Source: Sphingomonadales bacterium (GTDB taxonomy: Bacteria > Bacteroidota > Bacteroidia > UBA7662). Taken from it: 10,588 nucleotides of DNA. The stretch covers positions 1 to 10,588 of the forward strand of contig VHAW01000056.1 in NCBI GenBank assembly GCA_016872225.1, in the 5' to 3' direction. Under the pieces are notes generated by a model. The model did no database searches. It was not told the origin of the DNA and was given only the letters and a program-made list of their open reading frames with translations. The position numbers were made by a program, and so were the translations under genes. Position 1 is the stretch's first letter; the number at the start of each line of letters is the position of its first letter. This document shows, in pieces, positions 8,051-10,588 of this stretch.

Positions 8051-9922
8051 TTAGTTTGAAATTCTATTATCAAAAGTAGAGTCAAATAAAGTATACGGAT
8101 CAACAACCCGTAATATAAGCCGTCCCTCAGAATCGGTGAGGGGTAAACGGTCTTTGATTCTCGAGCGAATCGCCATGCTGATTTGCTTCGGGTTGCTTGC
8201 ATCAAACAAGGCGGGAACCGATGCGATACCTCGACTTCGAGCAAGATATCCTATAATCTCGGAACGCTCCGGCAAATGACCCTCCGCAATGCAGGAGGCC
8301 AAGTGCTCCAACAAATCAAAAACCTCTGCCCATGAACTCTCTGAAGGCATACCGACTACTTTGACTTCGTCAACCTGAATAGAGCTAACCGACGCAACTT
8401 GATCTTGTAACCCCTCCTCAAATTCCACCCCCAGAGGCACGGCACAAGCCCTAATCTCTTGAAAATATCCTCCCCGAGGTAAGGTCCACGGTTGAACATG
8501 CAGGTTGAATCCTCCTTGCGAAGGTCTAAAGATGTTATCCAAGTCCTTCAAGAGCTTTTCCATTTTCATCACACCGTGCAATACCGGAACATTCACGATA
8601 AACAAGTGACGTTCGGACATGAAAACCGCCCATAGTCCACCAAGCATACGACCTTCATCTTCCCATGTTTGGTCCTCGGTCAAGAACTTGTCGCTTGCCT
8701 GCCAAGGATAGGAGTCAGAAGAAGCCTTCAAGATGGTTTGAGCATTCCAATAGGTCGCAGGGTCCGCATTGGCCCTGGGCATGCCTGGATCCGCCTCAAA
8801 TGGATTATAGCGCGGATTCCACTGAACTGCAGGAGGCTGAATGTGAGTTGGTGCTGTACTCCCAACGCTCCATGAGTCCGGAAGCCTTTGGTTTTCAAAA
8901 TCAAGGGATGGCATCATTTGAAATTGACCCAAAGATCGCCGAACCGCGGCCTTAAGGATGGCATAAATTCCCTTGTCTTCTTCAAATTTGACTTCAATTT
9001 TGGATGGATGTACGTTCACATCCATCTTGGACGGATCAACTTCCAAATGTAAAATATAAGCTGGAAAATGCTGCAGCGGTAAAATACCCTCCATCGCTGA
9101 AGACAAGGCATGTTGCAGGTAGGAATCCCTGAAATATCTTCCATTGACAAAGAGGTATTGGGCATACCGAGTTTTACGGCATGCAATTGGTTTAGCCACA
9201 AAACCTTGTATTTTAACAAGTTGAGTAGCCTCTCCGACCGGAAACAAAGCATCGGCAAAGGCCCTTCCCAACAATTGATGAATTCTTTGTTTTAAATTGG
9301 CGGGCTTGAGGGAATGAATGACTTTGTCCTGATGTTGTAACTCGAGTTGAAGTTCCGGTTTGGCCAAGGCCAATCGAATAAATTCATCTTCCAGGTTACG
9401 AAATTCTGTTTCGTCTTTTTTGAGAAAATTTCGGCGAGCGGGAACGTTGAAGAAAAGCGAGCGCACCGATATTCGGGTCCCCACCGAATGTGCAATTTCT
9501 CTTTGATCACCAACAAGTCCGCCTTCGCATTCCAGCACAAAACCGTTGGTCTCGTCACGATGACGACTCGCCAACTCCATCTGAGAGACCGCCGCAATCG
9601 AAGCCAAAGCTTCCCCTCTAAATCCGTAGGTGTTCAATCGGCTCAGATCCTCCCAATCCGAGATTTTGGAGGTGGCATGCCGCAAAAGAGCCTTGGTCGC
9701 CTGAGCAGCACGAATGCCCTTTCCGTTGTCCAACACTTCAATGAGGGTGCGACCTGCATCGCGGATTGAAACTTTGATGCTGCTGGCCCCTGCATCCACT
9801 GAATTTTCAAGCAGTTCTTTAAGCACCGAGGCCGGTCGCTGCACAACCTCACCCGCCGCAATTTGGTTGATTACCCAGTCGGGTAACAATTGGATTTCGT
9901 TCAAAAGCTCAGTTCCCGTCAT
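8051..9922 (-). CDS. mutL: DNA mismatch repair protein MutL
   Basis: ATPase that links mismatch recognition by MutS to strand removal. In the 623-residue product the GHKL ATPase half is intact: INQIAAGEVVQRPASVLKEL with general-base Glu36, Asn40 and Asp43 in ENSVDAG, DNGKGI at 65-70, and TYGFRGEALASIAA at 98-111. The transducer domain follows with LFVNGRYFRD at 257-266 and KMDVNVHPSKIEVKF at 299-313. A Pro/Asn-rich linker spans about 340-425. The C-terminal dimerisation half is poorly conserved. Where endonuclease-type MutLs carry a DQHA-like metal motif, this protein reads LFIVNVPVLHGVMKMEKL (440-457), and no C-P-H-G-R-P-like motif is visible near the end. It may therefore lack nicking activity. 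ATG 9922 overlaps the preceding small gene by 14 bp; a TTG at codon 7 is a less likely start. Length is normal for the family. Confidence 0.97.
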   Translation of the reverse strand: MTGTELLNEIQLLPDWVINQIAAGEVVQRPASVLKELLENSVDAGASSIKVSIRDAGRTLIEVLDNGKGIRAAQATKALLRHATSKISDWEDLSRLNTYGFRGEALASIAAVSQMELASRHRDETNGFVLECEGGLVGDQREIAHSVGTRISVRSLFFNVPARRNFLKKDETEFRNLEDEFIRLALAKPELQLELQHQDKVIHSLKPANLKQRIHQLLGRAFADALFPVGEATQLVKIQGFVAKPIACRKTRYAQYLFVNGRYFRDSYLQHALSSAMEGILPLQHFPAYILHLEVDPSKMDVNVHPSKIEVKFEEDKGIYAILKAAVRRSLGQFQMMPSLDFENQRLPDSWSVGSTAPTHIQPPAVQWNPRYNPFEADPGMPRANADPATYWNAQTILKASSDSYPWQASDKFLTEDQTWEDEGRMLGGLWAVFMSERHLFIVNVPVLHGVMKMEKLLKDLDNIFRPSQGGFNLHVQPWTLPRGGYFQEIRACAVPLGVEFEEGLQDQVASVSSIQVDEVKVVGMPSESSWAEVFDLLEHLASCIAEGHLPERSEIIGYLARSRGIASVPALFDASNPKQISMAIRSRIKDRLPLTDSEGRLILRVVDPYTLFDSTFDNRISN

Positions 9923-10277
9923 TTCTGCCCTTGTTTAAAGCTTGTTTGTTCAGGACTGGCTTCGGAGAACCAAATAGCCGCCAACCAACCCATCCCGCGA
10001 ACAATAGCAAAGCATAAGAAGCTTGACGCCATTCGGCATCCCCAACAAGTACCCCGCTCAACCCGAGTATTGCCGCGAACAGCCCCACAAAGCGCAAGCC
10101 CCCCAGATGACGGGTTGAACCTGGCTGGACCATAGAATTGCGTTTAAAACGTATCCTTTTGGTGTTCAAAATGCCATCAGCGCCTGTACTTGCCGCAGCC
10201 CTCAAATCCTCTTTGATGTACAAGGGCTTGTAATTGAATCTTTTGTACCGAGGCGTTTTGAAAAAGGAAACCAACAT
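9909..10277 (-). CDS. Small two-helix membrane protein of unknown function, upstream of mutL
   Basis: The 122-residue product has a basic N-terminal part containing FFKTPRYKRFNYKP, a polar Lys/Arg-rich stretch to about residue 58, two likely membrane helices (about 62-78 and 86-102) and a short basic tail. ATG 10277 is preferred over an in-frame TTG at 10286, because it puts the conserved-looking FFKTPRYKRFNY close to the N terminus and because the TTG lies within the proposed promoter box. Small proteins with an xKTPxxRRFNYxPRYY-like start next to mutL are familiar from Bacteroidota; I recall some carrying the database name 'riboflavin synthase subunit beta', which nothing in this sequence supports. 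It is the first gene of the cluster, and its end overlaps mutL by 14 bp. Function unknown. Confidence 0.8.
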   Translation of the reverse strand: MLVSFFKTPRYKRFNYKPLYIKEDLRAAASTGADGILNTKRIRFKRNSMVQPGSTRHLGGLRFVGLFAAILGLSGVLVGDAEWRQASYALLLFAGWVGWRLFGSPKPVLNKQALNKGRNDGN

Positions 10278-10283
10278 GCTCCC

Positions 10284-10291
10284 CAAAGTTA
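10284..10291 (-). promoter_or_regulatory. Candidate Bacteroidota -7 promoter box (TAACTTTG) for the mutL-ftsK cluster
   Basis: On the minus strand this reads TAACTTTG, an exact match to the TAnnTTTG consensus recognised by the Bacteroidota primary sigma factor. It lies only 6 nt before the preferred ATG at 10277, so transcription would begin almost at the start codon, giving a very short or leaderless 5' end. I see no good TTTG -33 element at the expected distance upstream, which lowers confidence. Confidence 0.4.
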
Positions 10292-10309
10292 CGGCTTGTG
10301 CTTGGAATG

Positions 10310-10317
10310 TAATTTTG
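10310..10317 (+). promoter_or_regulatory. Candidate Bacteroidota -7 promoter box (TAATTTTG) for the thioredoxin-like gene
   Basis: Plus-strand TAATTTTG matches TAnnTTTG exactly and lies 48 nt before the ATG at 10366, which would give a leader of roughly 40 nt. No clear TTTG lies at the -33 distance. Together with the opposing box at 10284-10291 it suggests that the 88-bp region is a divergent promoter. Confidence 0.4.
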
Positions 10318-10365
10318 AACTAAATTAGCGTTCTTATCAATCTCCATCTTTGTAAACTAATCCTT

Positions 10366-10588
10366 ATGAATCTTGCCCTCCATACCCGTCACACTTTTTT
10401 TCAAACCATCATGACTGTGCTTTGCGGTGTTGCCTTCTTATGGCTTCCACAAATCACCAATGCCCAACCCGGTGGCCTGAAAGTGGGCGAAAAAGCTCCC
10501 GAAATTGTTCAAGCCGGCGTGGATGGTAAGGACCTTAAGCTTAGCGGTCTCAAAGGCAAAATGGTCCTCATTGACTTTTGGGCTTCCT
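10366..10588 (+). CDS. Secreted thioredoxin/TlpA-like (AhpC/TSA-type) protein, 5' part only
   Basis: Partial gene cut by the window end, with 74 codons visible and no stop. Residues 1-33 form a Sec signal peptide: a basic start containing His and Arg, a hydrophobic core (about 15-27) and the predicted cut ITNA|QPGG between Ala33 and Gln34. The mature part begins like a periplasmic thioredoxin-fold protein: KVGEKAPEI at 39-47, then LKLSGLKGKMVLIDFWAS at 57-74. The redox CxxC is expected immediately after the window end (WAS-W-C pattern), so I cannot say whether the active-site cysteines are present. A second Met at residue 16 is a possible start, but it would remove the charged n-region. The gene is divergent from the mutL cluster and has an A/T-rich leader with no Shine-Dalgarno, as expected in Bacteroidota. 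The likely role is disulfide exchange or peroxide-related thiol chemistry in the envelope. Confidence 0.88.
   Translation, partial: MNLALHTRHTFFQTIMTVLCGVAFLWLPQITNAQPGGLKVGEKAPEIVQAGVDGKDLKLSGLKGKMVLIDFWAS

Noticed and set aside
9347..9769. 140-codon open frame on the plus strand inside mutL
   Set aside because: It is antisense to the strongly conserved MutL ATPase domain, its translation shows no recognisable domain, and the minus-strand frame fully explains the sequence.
10278..10286. TTG start at 10286 for the small membrane protein
   Set aside because: It lies inside the proposed -7 box and adds only three residues before a conserved-looking N terminus.

Overview
The window looks like ordinary chromosomal housekeeping DNA from a member of the Bacteroidota. 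This rests on several features: a MutL-rhomboid-rhomboid-EEP membrane protein order familiar from that phylum; a small FFKTP...FNY-type membrane protein in front of mutL; a rhomboid with the short phylum-typical C-terminal tail (LDKISKSGF..L...EK); a CysRS with KMGKS rather than KMSKS; a mammalian-type glutaminyl cyclase-like M28 protein; no Shine-Dalgarno sequences in front of genes; and two matches to the Bacteroidota -7 promoter box TAnnTTTG. I cannot name a genus. I see no mobile element, prophage, CRISPR array, tRNA or rRNA.

Layout. Eight genes fill positions 35 to 10277, all on the minus strand and so tightly packed (gaps of 6 to 37 bp, overlaps of 4 to 28 bp) that a single transcription unit is likely. 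In transcription order they are: a small two-helix membrane protein of unknown role (10277-9909); mutL, mismatch repair (9922-8051); a six-helix rhomboid protease (8044-7385); a second rhomboid with a C-terminal tail (7388-6558, joined by an ATGA overlap); a membrane-anchored endonuclease/exonuclease/phosphatase-family protein (6585-5290); cysS, cysteinyl-tRNA synthetase (5260-3686); an M28/glutaminyl cyclase-like exported protein (3648-2629); and ftsK, DNA translocase (2614-35, apparently with a TTG or GTG start). The first 34 bases hold only a spacer beyond ftsK.

The strand switches in an 88-bp divergent intergenic region (10278-10365). It carries one TAnnTTTG box facing each way. On the plus strand it is followed by the 5' end of a secreted thioredoxin/TlpA-like gene that runs off the window.

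How the genes work together. There is no obvious single pathway. The genes cover genome maintenance (MutL, FtsK), translation (CysS) and envelope functions (two rhomboids, EEP protein, M28 protein, small membrane protein). The clearest functional link is indirect: the secreted thioredoxin-like protein is predicted to be cut A|Q, leaving an N-terminal Gln of the kind that a glutaminyl cyclase such as the M28 protein would convert to pyroglutamate.

I did not find a convincing undescribed system. The points most worth a second look are the apparent loss of the endonuclease metal motifs from MutL, the Gln-cleavage/cyclase link, the non-ATG start of ftsK, the tandem diverged rhomboids, and small inverted repeats in both gaps flanking cysS.
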